Positions 1 through 8,524 of a DNA stretch of 64,000 bases are shown one piece after another. Each line of letters opens with the position of its first letter. Positions within the stretch are counted from its first letter, which is position 1. The position numbers and the translations under genes are program-made. The notes beneath the pieces are model-generated. The model was not told the DNA's origin, did not search any database, and was given only the letters and a program-made list of their open reading frames with translations. Location of the stretch: the NCBI GenBank assembly GCA_004557455.1, contig SFDX01000014.1, forward strand, positions 1-64,000, given 5' to 3'. Source of the stretch: Akkermansia muciniphila (lineage in GTDB: Bacteria; Verrucomicrobiota; Verrucomicrobiia; Verrucomicrobiales; Akkermansiaceae).

Positions 1-52
1 TCTTACTCATGATGGTAACTTCGGTGTATTTTAGCCCATCAGACTGACTCAA

Positions 53-1219
53 TCAAGACTGTTTGCTCGAAATGTCTTGAAAATTGGCACCACCATAAAG
101 AGCGTAGCGAGCCCCCGGAAGGGCCTTAATGCGGTGCTCTACCTGCAAACGCATGAGACGAGGGGTGAGCTCCCGAGCCGCCATACCGGTAGCAGCACAC
201 AGGGCATCCAAGGTATCTACCCCGCTTGCCAAGGCCTTGAGCACGGGGTCCGGCGGCATGGGCGGCGGCTCGGGGATACTCGGCGGCTGTTCCGCAACAC
301 CTTCCCCGCCGAAGAGATCGAGCTGTCTGGGCACCGACGTCCTCCGCAAGTCCTCCAGCAATTCGTGAGGCGACGTGCAGAGAATCGCCCCATCCCGAAT
401 GAGCGCATGACAGCCCACCGAAGTCGGGCGGTCCACCGGCCCCGGGACAGCGAAGACGCTTCTGCCGTAATTCTCCGCCGCCAAGCGCGCCGTGTGCAGA
501 GCCCCACTGTGTTGCGGCGCCTCCACCACGAGCGTGGCCATACCCCACGCGGCCACGATGCGGTTGCGCTGAGGAAACGTGGTCTTTGCCGGGCGAACGC
601 CCATGGGAAACTCACTGAGCACCGCCCCGTGCCCATTTTCGATACGCTCGGCGAGCGCGGCATTCTCCGCAGGGAACACGTTCGCCAAGCCATTCCCCAG
701 CACGGCCACGGTGCGCCCTCCGGAATCCAGCGCCCCCAGATGCGCCGCACTGTCAATGCCGTGTGCCAAACCGGAGATAACAGTACAACCGGCATCGGCG
801 AGCTCGCGGGCGAAGCGCCGCGCGACCGTCATGCCGTAAGGCGAGGCCATTCGGGAGCCCACGATAGACACCGCATGCTGCATGTCCCCCTGTGTCATCT
901 GCCCCCGAACATAAAGCACCACGGGCGGGTCCGCCATACGGCGCAGCGCCTGCGGATAGTCATCATCTAACAGTGTAACAATGCGCGCCCCGTATTGTGC
1001 CGCACAGGCCAGCTCCGCCTCCGTGTTTGTGCACTCCTGCCAGCGTGAAATCGCCTGCGCCAGCCTAGGCCCGACACGGGGAACCTGCTCCAGAAGCGGG
1101 GCAGGGGCCTCCAGCACCAGCTCCGCCGAACCGAAAAACTCCAGCAGGGCTTGGATGCGCATCGACCCAAGCCCGGGTATCAGGTTCAGCGTGATGAGAG
1201 CCTCGCGCGGCGTGTACAT
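53..1219 (-). CDS. dprA: DNA-processing protein DprA (Smf)
   Basis: DprA loads RecA onto incoming single-stranded DNA during natural transformation and acts in the cytoplasm. The 388-residue product has an N-terminal helix-hairpin-helix/SAM-like part (about residues 1-70), then the Rossmann-like DprA core with IVGSR, SGLAHGIDSAAH, GNGLANVFP, SEFP, FPQRNRI and HSGALHTA, in the usual order. A C-terminal winged-helix domain follows (about 325-380), after a proline-rich linker, as in full-length DprA proteins. The ATG lies 5 bases beyond the nadC stop, so the two genes form one minus-strand operon read from the nadC promoter. Gene complete. Family assignment is secure; whether the organism is competent cannot be told from here. 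Confidence 0.95.
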   Translation of the reverse strand: MYTPREALITLNLIPGLGSMRIQALLEFFGSAELVLEAPAPLLEQVPRVGPRLAQAISRWQECTNTEAELACAAQYGARIVTLLDDDYPQALRRMADPPVVLYVRGQMTQGDMQHAVSIVGSRMASPYGMTVARRFARELADAGCTVISGLAHGIDSAAHLGALDSGGRTVAVLGNGLANVFPAENAALAERIENGHGAVLSEFPMGVRPAKTTFPQRNRIVAAWGMATLVVEAPQHSGALHTARLAAENYGRSVFAVPGPVDRPTSVGCHALIRDGAILCTSPHELLEDLRRTSVPRQLDLFGGEGVAEQPPSIPEPPPMPPDPVLKALASGVDTLDALCAATGMAARELTPRLMRLQVEHRIKALPGARYALYGGANFQDISSKQS

Positions 1220-1224
1220 CCTCC

Positions 1225-2091
1225 TCAGCGGTCAACCGTGAAGTCCAAGCCCAAGTCCAGGGAGGGCACGGAATGGGTCAGGCAGCCGAAGCTCATGAAA
1301 TCCACCCCGGTTTCCGCCGCAGCGGGAGCCGTCTCCAGAGTCAGCCCTCCGGAGGCCTCGAAGTAAGGCTTCGTGCGGTTTCCGCGCATCTCCACGGCGC
1401 GGCGCATATCCTCGCAGCTCATGTTATCCAGCAGGATGTAATCCACCCCGGAGAGGCCCAGGAAGCCCTCCACCTGTTTCAGATTATCAGCCTCCAGCTC
1501 CACCTCCACACCGGGACGCTCCTGTTTGAGCTTGTCAATGCAGTGCTGCAGGTGGCCGATGTCCCCGTCCGTCATCAGGTGGTTATCCTTCACCATAGCC
1601 CGGTCGTAAAGTCCGAGACGATGATTGTTACCGCCGCCGTGCTTCACCGCCGCCTTCTCCAACAGACGATAGCCCGGGGTGGTCTTGCGGGTATCGAGTA
1701 ACTTGCAGGGAGTGTGGGCAATGGCCTGCACATAGCGGTGCGTCATGCTGGCCACACCGGAGAGCCTCTGGATGAAGTTGAGCGCCGTTCTCTCCGCACC
1801 CAAAATGCTGCGGGCGGAGCCCTCAATCATCATCACCGCCGCGCCGGGCAGCACCTCCTCGCCGTCACCCAAGTACACCTCCACCCGCAGGGTGGGGTCC
1901 ACCGCCTTGAAGACAGCCTCCGCCACGCGCACACCGGAGAGCACGCCGCGGGAGCGCGGGCGCATCAGCGCGCGGGCCTGCAAGCCCTCCGGCACAAAAT
2001 ACAGCGACGTCACGTCCCCGTCCCCGAAGTCCTCCGCAAGAGCCAGCTTGATGAGCTCCTGCACGTTGTCCGACACTTTAGTGTTGCTCAT
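1225..2091 (-). CDS. nadC: nicotinate-nucleotide pyrophosphorylase (carboxylating)
   Basis: Quinolinate phosphoribosyltransferase converts quinolinate and PRPP to nicotinate mononucleotide, CO2 and pyrophosphate, the third step of de novo NAD synthesis. The roughly 288-residue product shows the family landmarks: LALAEDFGDGDVTS near the N terminus, ALNFIQRLSGVAS, DTRKTTPGYR, KHGGGNNHRLGLYD, KDNH, EVELEADNL, ILLDNM and EASGG near the C terminus. An upstream in-frame ATG adds ten residues, but it would lie in the promoter; a -10 TATGAT ends six bases before the ATG at 2091, so that start is chosen. It is the first gene of an operon with dprA. Confidence 0.95.
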   Translation of the reverse strand: MSNTKVSDNVQELIKLALAEDFGDGDVTSLYFVPEGLQARALMRPRSRGVLSGVRVAEAVFKAVDPTLRVEVYLGDGEEVLPGAAVMMIEGSARSILGAERTALNFIQRLSGVASMTHRYVQAIAHTPCKLLDTRKTTPGYRLLEKAAVKHGGGNNHRLGLYDRAMVKDNHLMTDGDIGHLQHCIDKLKQERPGVEVELEADNLKQVEGFLGLSGVDYILLDNMSCEDMRRAVEMRGNRTKPYFEASGGLTLETAPAAAETGVDFMSFGCLTHSVPSLDLGLDFTVDR

Positions 2092-2097
2092 GCCCCT

Positions 2098-2126
2098 ATC
2101 ATATTCCACCCGGCGGCCCATGTAAA
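2098..2126 (-). promoter_or_regulatory. nadC promoter, leaderless type
   Basis: On the minus strand TTTACA (2126-2121), a 17-base spacer and TATGAT (2103-2098) stand six bases before the nadC ATG. Transcription would begin at or next to the start codon. Confidence 0.65.
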
Positions 2127-2167
2127 GCCGGAAAGCGAAAAAAATGCGGCAGCAGCGACTTTTTCAC

Positions 2168-2196
2168 TTTACAGGGGGAGAGCAAACCGCTAGACT
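2168..2196 (+). promoter_or_regulatory. promoter of first alpha-2-macroglobulin gene
   Basis: TTTACA (2168-2173), 17-base spacer, TAGACT (2191-2196). The same two hexamers with the same spacing and almost the same spacer recur at 8425-8453 before the second copy, so the promoter was duplicated with the gene and kept. The mRNA leader is about 65 bases, unlike the leaderless genes nearby. Confidence 0.75.
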
Positions 2197-2267
2197 GAAC
2201 ACAGGATGCCCCGACCCGCAGGATGCCCGTGCGGGGAACGTAAGCAACACTAACGAAACAAACACTC

Positions 2268-5200
2268 GTGAAACACAACACTTTAATCGCGCTCGGACTG
2301 GCTGCCCTGATGCTGCCGCAGGCGGATGCCGCGCGCACCGAAACCGCCGGCAAGGACAACACTGCCGAGCAAGCGCAGAACACGCAGCCGGTGCTGCGTC
2401 CGCAGTTCAGCGCCTCCCGTTACGATGAGGACGAGAGCTTTCGCGACATCATCTTCCCGGATGAAATGGTACCTCCGGAAAGCGTGGGACAGCCCGCTGA
2501 GCCCGGCGTGGTGAAGCTGGAGAACGCCGGCAACGCAGAGGCACGTTGGATTGCCACCGACACCCTGCGAGTGACCCTTGATCCCGCCACGATTGCCCCG
2601 CTGACAGTCACGACCATCCAAGTCGGCGACGGCCTGCGCAGCCTGCACGGCGACCCGGTGGCCCCGCTTTCCATACGCTTCTGCGCCCGACGAATCCGCG
2701 TGAAAACGGGATGCCAGGTGAGTCCGACATACCAACCGACATTCCTGACCCTTGACGGCAATAAGGACGACCGAGCCTGTATGGATAAGTTAAAGGAGCT
2801 ACTCTCCAAGGCCGAATATGTCGTGACCAACGATAAAACAAATGAAGTGGTGTCCCGCCGCCCCGCCGACATACGCCTCGCCACGGCCGGTGAGGCCCTC
2901 AAGAACTTCGAAAGTTTCTGCATAGCTGCCAAGCTGTGGACCTCGGAGAGCATTGAGGCCAAGAAAGAGCTGGAGAAGATGAACCCTGCCGCCGAGTTGA
3001 AGGGCATGTGGATTGTCCCCGCCATGGGGTATCATCCGGTGGGGATGAGCACCGCTCTTCGGCTTCCGGACATGAACGTTAAAAGCGTTCGCTCCGCGAA
3101 TTCCGACTGCGCGGAGTATGTAGTCTTTGAACCCTGCGGGATCGTCAGCGAGTTTGAGTATAGTATAGATTGCCACCGTGATGCCTATTATCTGGGCAAC
3201 GGGTGCTACAGCATTTGCGCAGACTTTTTCACCCCCGTGCTGCAGAATCCGGATCCCTCCTCTCTGCTGCCGAACTTCAGTCTGCTGACGGATGAGGACA
3301 AATGGGTACCTCTGACGGTGGGCGATGACGGGGTTGCCCGCATGACCGTGGACCGAAAACCCCGACTCTCCGACACCGTGACCGGTAAAGCAGAGATCTC
3401 CGTACGCGTCGACACCGAGCGCACCAAGCGCGAGCGCGAGAAAGTCAAGCTCTGGAACGGGGAGACCGTAGAGGCCTGCATGCGTATTTATTATCTTGTC
3501 GATACTCAGGGAGAGCATTGCACTCTCTTCGACAGCACCTGCTACCCCACTGTTCTGAACGGTGATTATGTAACACCCATGCCCAAGGACAGGAACGGCA
3601 AGTCGGACGGCCGGTCGATAGCGGTGGAGCTGATCCCGCCCGAGCCTTTACTCATCAGCGATGTGTTGGATAACGGCATGATCAGCGCCGCGGCGCATCG
3701 TTTCCTGCTTCTCCAGGTCGGGCTCAAGAAGCTGAACGCCACCATCTACTCCCTCAAATCCTCCGGTGCGGATGCGGTGCGCTCTCTGCGCATCTACCAG
3801 GACCGTTATTCCCCCGCCGCGAGGACCCGAGCGGAATGCCTCCTCGATCCCGAAACGGTTGATAAAAAAATCAAGGACAGCCTCTCTTCCGCCGACATGT
3901 TAGCCCAATGCGCCGACCGCAAAGATGTGTCTCTGCCCACGGACAAGAGCAGGGTGGTCCTGGATTTGGACGCTGCGTTTGGGGGCAAAGCCGCCAAGGG
4001 CATGTACTTGGTGGAGATCATCGGTGAGGTCTCGGATGACTGCGTGCGCCATCCGAAAGCCACCCGTGCGGTGAACCAAGGCCTGGTGCAGATAACCGAC
4101 CTGGGCTTGGTCTGGAAGGTGAGCCGCACCGAGCTGGTGGCGTATGGCTACAGACTCTCCACCGCCGCCCCGACAAAGGGAGGCGTGCTGCATGTGATGG
4201 ATGATAACGGAAAGGAGCTCGCCGCAGTCACCCTCGATGACGCCGGCACGGCGCGCTGCCCTCTTCCCACCGGTGCCGCCTTCCTGCAGCTCACCACCGA
4301 TGATGACGTGTACACCGTCCGCATTCAGGACCCCATCGTTGAAAAAGGGGATTCCCCCTTTTCCTCCGCCCAGGTTCTGGCCATGCAAAAGGCCGGCATC
4401 GACCCCGGCGAGCTGCCGCAGACCCTCACCCTCTTATTCACAGACCGCGACATGTACCGCCCCGGGGACACCGTGCATGTGAAAGGCATCTGCCGTATGC
4501 TGCGCGGCAACAAGTTAGAGATACCGAAACTCAAGAGCGTGAAGGTGCGCACGACGTATGACCGGCAAGACGCCGGCACCTACACCGTCGAACCGGACGG
4601 CGCCGGCTCCTTCAGCCTGGACCTGCCCGTCGCACGCGTCGGCTCTCTCCGCATCTATACCGAGCCGGAGTTCGAGGGCGATGACACCGGCTCCTCCCCG
4701 GATAAAGCCATGGAGCGCCGCATCAATGCTGACCCGGAGTTGAAAGAGGGCCTGGGTTTCTCCGTGCGACGCATTACGGACCGCGGGGCGTCCTGCGCCG
4801 TCTCCGTGAAGGACTACCGACGCAATGAGTTCGAGGTCAAGAGCACGCTGACGGCAGATGCCTCCACGGGCATTGCGAAACTGCAGGCCACGGCCCGCAA
4901 CTTCACCTCCACCCCGCTGTCCGGAGCCGGGGCGGACTGGCTGCTGCATGTTCGCGCCGAAAACTTCTGCCCCAAGGGGTGGGAGAACTACTGCTTCGGT
5001 TGCTATTGCAGTAAGGATGCTGACTTCCGCCGGTGGAAGTGTTATTTCGGAGGAGGCCCCGTCTGCATGACGAGTGACTACCTGCGCGCCTCGTCCAAGC
5101 TGGATGAGGAGGGCAACGGCAGCCATGAATTCCGCCTGCCGGAGCTGAAATTCCCCCTGCCGATGAGCCTTCGCGCAGTGGCTGATGTGACCAACGACAA

Positions 5201-8200
5201 GGAGCAAAGCGTGCGCGATGTGCAGAGCAGCAAGCTGCACCCCTGCGAGCAGTACGCCGGACTGCGCCTGCCCGGTCGCCTTCTGAAGAGCGGTGAGAGC
5301 ATCCCGGTGCAGGCCTTGGTGGTGAACGCCGAAGGCACACGCTACGAGGGGCCGCCCCTCCCCGCGAAGCTCACGGTAACCCGCGAAGAGACGATATACT
5401 TCCGCTACGGCACGGAGACGCGGAACAGCGTGCAGGAATCCGACGCGGAACAATGCGTGTTCTCCGCACCCATGCAGCTCTCCGCCGAGGCTGCCGAACA
5501 GAAACTGCCCGCCCTTGAGCCCGGCAAGTACACCGCGGACCTGACCGGCAAGGACGCGGGCGGACATGATTTCCGCACCGCCTACACCTTCTTCGTGTTG
5601 GGGCCGAATGACTCCAAGTGGTCCCATTGCCCGGGCTGCTTCCTGCATGTCGAAACAGATAAAGAAGTGTACACCCCCGGAGAGACGGCCCATATTTTGA
5701 TTGATACCTCGGTGGATGCCGAGGCCCTCATCTCTTTGGAGCGCGAGGGTATTCTGCGCACCATCCGCACCCGGGTGAAGGCGGATTACCCTGTGGTGGA
5801 GCTGCCCATCACCGCCGAGGAGGCTCCGGGCGCGCATGTGACGGTGACCCTGGTTCAGGGGGCGGACGATGTCAAATCCCAGTTCGGGCTGCCGAATATT
5901 CGCACGGCCCAAACCTACCTGCGCGTGATACCGGAGGAGAAGGTGCTGAGCCTGAAACTGGACACCCCGAGCAACCTCAACCCCACGGATGACTGCACGG
6001 TGAGCGGTGTGGTGACGGGCGCGGACGGCAAACCCGCCGCCGATGCCGAGGTGACGCTGTACGCCGTTGACGAGGGAACCCTGCAACTGCGCGACTACGA
6101 GATGCCGGACCCCATCGGCACCTTCTACGGCTGCCGCAATCTGCTGGTCAATACCTTCTCTTCGAATGGAGGTCTGCTGGAAACGGACCTGCTCTATCGC
6201 AGCTTCGGGAACAAGGGTATCTTCATCGGCGGTGGCGGCGATGATGAGGAGGATGAGGACGCCGATGCTGTGTCCATGCCGATTCGCACGGACATGAACC
6301 CCACGGCGGTGTGGCTGGCCAAGGTCCGCACGGATGCCGAGGGACGCTTCTCCGCTACCTACAAAAACAGCGGCCTGCTCACCCGCTACCGCGTGATGGC
6401 CGTGGCTGCCGCCGGGGCGGATTGCTTCGGAACAGGGAAGGGGGACTACACCGTCACCAAGCCCGTGATGCTGGAGCCCGCTGCCCCCATGGCTGCGGCG
6501 GAGGGGGATGTGGTGGATGTGCCCGTCACTCTCAGCATGCTGCCGGATCAGTTGCCCGCCGGCATGCCGAGCACCGTGCGCTGGGTGGTCTCCGCCCGCG
6601 GGGATAACGCCGCCCCGTCTGTGCCCGCGCAGACGGTGGAGCTGCAGGGCAACCGCCCCGTTACCGTCAGCTTCCCCGTCACGGTGGGGAAGGCGGGTGC
6701 GGCCTCGCTCACCTGGTCGGTGCAACCGGAGGACGCCTCGTTTTCCCCCAAGCTGCGGGATGCCGTGCAGTGCCGCTTTGATGTGGTACCGCCCACGCCG
6801 AACTTGCGGGAGACCGTCTGCACTACGCTCAAGTCCGGGGATACTGTTGCGTCCCTGCTCAGGAACGAGTACCGGGCCGGCACAACGGCGCAGTTCTCCT
6901 TCAGCACGAATGCGCTGGCAGGCTGCACCATCAACATGCAGAACCTGCGGAAGTACCCCTTCGACTGCGTGGAGCAGCGCTCCGGCCGCCTGTTGTCCTG
7001 GCTCTTCGCTCCGCAATTTGCGGATATGGCGGACATGTCGAAGCCGGATGAAGCCGCCTGCCGTGCCGCCGTCAATGCCGAGATCGCCGGAATCGTCGAC
7101 TGCATGTGCGAGAACGGCACCGGGTTCACTTATTGGCCCGGGGAAGCTCGTGCCTCGGACTTCTCTTACTATACGGCACTGGTGCTGCACCTGGCCGCGC
7201 AGTCCGGCTTCTCGACGGTGCCTCAGTCGCGGCTGGAGAAGGTGTTTGCCAACATCAAGGGAACGCTCGCCGATATGCATTACAGCCCGGTCGGGCCGCA
7301 CGATTTGAACGCGCTGGTTACCCTCGCGGTGGCGGGTCACCTCACGCCGGAGGAGTTCGACCGAATCCGCTCGGTGTGGAAGAATCCGAGCAAGCACGAC
7401 CTGGCGGTCTTCGGTCTGGTGGCGCGTATGCTGAACCTGCCCTCCGCGGATGAGATCTGGAAATCCCTGCCGCAGGAGTACTATAAACACCGGTTATATG
7501 ACATTCCGTTTAAGGTTCTCTGCCTCTGGGATGACATCCTGCGCGAGGCCTCCTCGCCCTGTGTGGCGGAGAAGATGGCCGCGTACACCCGCACGATGGT
7601 GAATGAGCACGGGCCGTGCACCAACAGCTGGGACAACGGCTGGTGCGCCATCCTCCTGCATGAGTACTTCAAGCGCGTGAACCCCGCTGCCAAGTCCGCG
7701 GTGCTGAACGGGGCACCCGTGCCGTTCTCCCCGGTGCTGCGCAAGCAGTTGTCCTGTACGGATACGACACCCGTGCAGGTGAGCGGTGACCCCGTGTATG
7801 TGTATGCGGATGTGGCGGGCTACCTGGCCAAGGAACAGGAACCCCGCGCCGTGGAAGATAAGGGGCTGCGCATCACCCGCCGCTATGAGTGCCTGATGCC
7901 GGATGGTAGCTGGAAGCCCACGGGTAGCTTCGCGGTGGGGGACATCGTGCGCATCACGATCTCCTGCATCTGCCGGGTGGGTACCTCCGGCTACATGGCT
8001 GTGGAGGACCGCCTGCCCGCGACCTTCGAGCTGCTCGACCCGAGCATTCCGTCCCAATGCGCCGATGTGCCGGAATCCGGCTGGCGCTCCCCCCGCTACA
8101 ACAGCTACCACAGCGAGTTCCTGAAGGACCGTGTCCGCCTCTTCGCCCTTGCCGGCTATTCCTTCAACGGCGAGATCGCCTCGTATGTGGCCCGCGTGGT

Positions 8201-8306
8201 GCGCAGCGGTACGGTGACGGCCCCGGCGGAAAAGGCAGAGCTCATGTACAACCCGAGCGTCTACGGGCTTTCCGTTCCGCAGAAGTTCACCGTCAAGCCG
8301 CGCTGA
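2268..8306 (+). CDS. secreted alpha-2-macroglobulin family protein, copy 1
   Basis: Bacterial alpha-2-macroglobulins are large periplasmic or surface proteins thought to trap attacking proteases through a bait region and a reactive thioester. This 2,012-residue product starts at GTG with a type I signal peptide ending near QADA-A and no lipobox, so it is exported but not a lipoprotein, unlike E. coli YfhM. Macroglobulin domains follow; LFTDRDMYRPGDTVHVKG marks the MG2-like domain. An acidic stretch (GGGGDDEEDEDAD) precedes MNPTAVWLAKVRTDAEG. The thioester motif CVEQ has its Cys at residue 1567, followed by an alpha-toroid-like domain. It lies 218 bases from a close paralogue. No pbpC, its usual partner in enterobacteria, is in the window. 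Confidence 0.9.
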   Translation: MKHNTLIALGLAALMLPQADAARTETAGKDNTAEQAQNTQPVLRPQFSASRYDEDESFRDIIFPDEMVPPESVGQPAEPGVVKLENAGNAEARWIATDTLRVTLDPATIAPLTVTTIQVGDGLRSLHGDPVAPLSIRFCARRIRVKTGCQVSPTYQPTFLTLDGNKDDRACMDKLKELLSKAEYVVTNDKTNEVVSRRPADIRLATAGEALKNFESFCIAAKLWTSESIEAKKELEKMNPAAELKGMWIVPAMGYHPVGMSTALRLPDMNVKSVRSANSDCAEYVVFEPCGIVSEFEYSIDCHRDAYYLGNGCYSICADFFTPVLQNPDPSSLLPNFSLLTDEDKWVPLTVGDDGVARMTVDRKPRLSDTVTGKAEISVRVDTERTKREREKVKLWNGETVEACMRIYYLVDTQGEHCTLFDSTCYPTVLNGDYVTPMPKDRNGKSDGRSIAVELIPPEPLLISDVLDNGMISAAAHRFLLLQVGLKKLNATIYSLKSSGADAVRSLRIYQDRYSPAARTRAECLLDPETVDKKIKDSLSSADMLAQCADRKDVSLPTDKSRVVLDLDAAFGGKAAKGMYLVEIIGEVSDDCVRHPKATRAVNQGLVQITDLGLVWKVSRTELVAYGYRLSTAAPTKGGVLHVMDDNGKELAAVTLDDAGTARCPLPTGAAFLQLTTDDDVYTVRIQDPIVEKGDSPFSSAQVLAMQKAGIDPGELPQTLTLLFTDRDMYRPGDTVHVKGICRMLRGNKLEIPKLKSVKVRTTYDRQDAGTYTVEPDGAGSFSLDLPVARVGSLRIYTEPEFEGDDTGSSPDKAMERRINADPELKEGLGFSVRRITDRGASCAVSVKDYRRNEFEVKSTLTADASTGIAKLQATARNFTSTPLSGAGADWLLHVRAENFCPKGWENYCFGCYCSKDADFRRWKCYFGGGPVCMTSDYLRASSKLDEEGNGSHEFRLPELKFPLPMSLRAVADVTNDKEQSVRDVQSSKLHPCEQYAGLRLPGRLLKSGESIPVQALVVNAEGTRYEGPPLPAKLTVTREETIYFRYGTETRNSVQESDAEQCVFSAPMQLSAEAAEQKLPALEPGKYTADLTGKDAGGHDFRTAYTFFVLGPNDSKWSHCPGCFLHVETDKEVYTPGETAHILIDTSVDAEALISLEREGILRTIRTRVKADYPVVELPITAEEAPGAHVTVTLVQGADDVKSQFGLPNIRTAQTYLRVIPEEKVLSLKLDTPSNLNPTDDCTVSGVVTGADGKPAADAEVTLYAVDEGTLQLRDYEMPDPIGTFYGCRNLLVNTFSSNGGLLETDLLYRSFGNKGIFIGGGGDDEEDEDADAVSMPIRTDMNPTAVWLAKVRTDAEGRFSATYKNSGLLTRYRVMAVAAAGADCFGTGKGDYTVTKPVMLEPAAPMAAAEGDVVDVPVTLSMLPDQLPAGMPSTVRWVVSARGDNAAPSVPAQTVELQGNRPVTVSFPVTVGKAGAASLTWSVQPEDASFSPKLRDAVQCRFDVVPPTPNLRETVCTTLKSGDTVASLLRNEYRAGTTAQFSFSTNALAGCTINMQNLRKYPFDCVEQRSGRLLSWLFAPQFADMADMSKPDEAACRAAVNAEIAGIVDCMCENGTGFTYWPGEARASDFSYYTALVLHLAAQSGFSTVPQSRLEKVFANIKGTLADMHYSPVGPHDLNALVTLAVAGHLTPEEFDRIRSVWKNPSKHDLAVFGLVARMLNLPSADEIWKSLPQEYYKHRLYDIPFKVLCLWDDILREASSPCVAEKMAAYTRTMVNEHGPCTNSWDNGWCAILLHEYFKRVNPAAKSAVLNGAPVPFSPVLRKQLSCTDTTPVQVSGDPVYVYADVAGYLAKEQEPRAVEDKGLRITRRYECLMPDGSWKPTGSFAVGDIVRITISCICRVGTSGYMAVEDRLPATFELLDPSIPSQCADVPESGWRSPRYNSYHSEFLKDRVRLFALAGYSFNGEIASYVARVVRSGTVTAPAEKAELMYNPSVYGLSVPQKFTVKPR

Positions 8307-8319
8307 ACGGCTCGGTTCG

Positions 8320-8351
8320 CCTCTCTCCTTGCCTTGCTGCGGGGAGGGAGG
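8320..8351 (+). other. hairpin after alpha-2-macroglobulin copy 1, no U tract
   Basis: CCTCTCTCCT (8320-8329) pairs with GGGAGGGAGG (8342-8351) through ten pairs including two G.T. It corresponds to the terminator after copy 2 but lacks the T run, so termination is probably weak and some transcripts may continue into copy 2. Confidence 0.5.
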
Positions 8352-8424
8352 CCCTATGCTGCGGCACCTGCTGTTCATCACGGACCCGAAAGGCGGAAAA
8401 GTGCGACAGCCGCTTCTTTTTTGC

Positions 8425-8453
8425 TTTACAGAGGGAGAGCAAACCGCTAGACT
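8425..8453 (+). promoter_or_regulatory. promoter of second alpha-2-macroglobulin gene
   Basis: TTTACA (8425-8430), 17-base spacer, TAGACT (8448-8453). The spacer differs from that of copy 1 at only two positions near its 5' end, and flanking bases on both sides also match. Confidence 0.75.
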
Positions 8454-8524
8454 GAACACAGGATGCCCCGACCCGCAGAAAGCACTGTAAGGGGCTATAA
8501 GAAACTCTAACGAAAGAAACGCTC

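Noticed and set aside
4515..7490. A 991-codon open frame on the minus strand, and one of 1,243 codons at 10685-14416
   Set aside because: Both are antisense to the alpha-2-macroglobulin genes, with His-, Gly- and Arg-rich translations and no domain; they result from high G+C codon use in the real genes.
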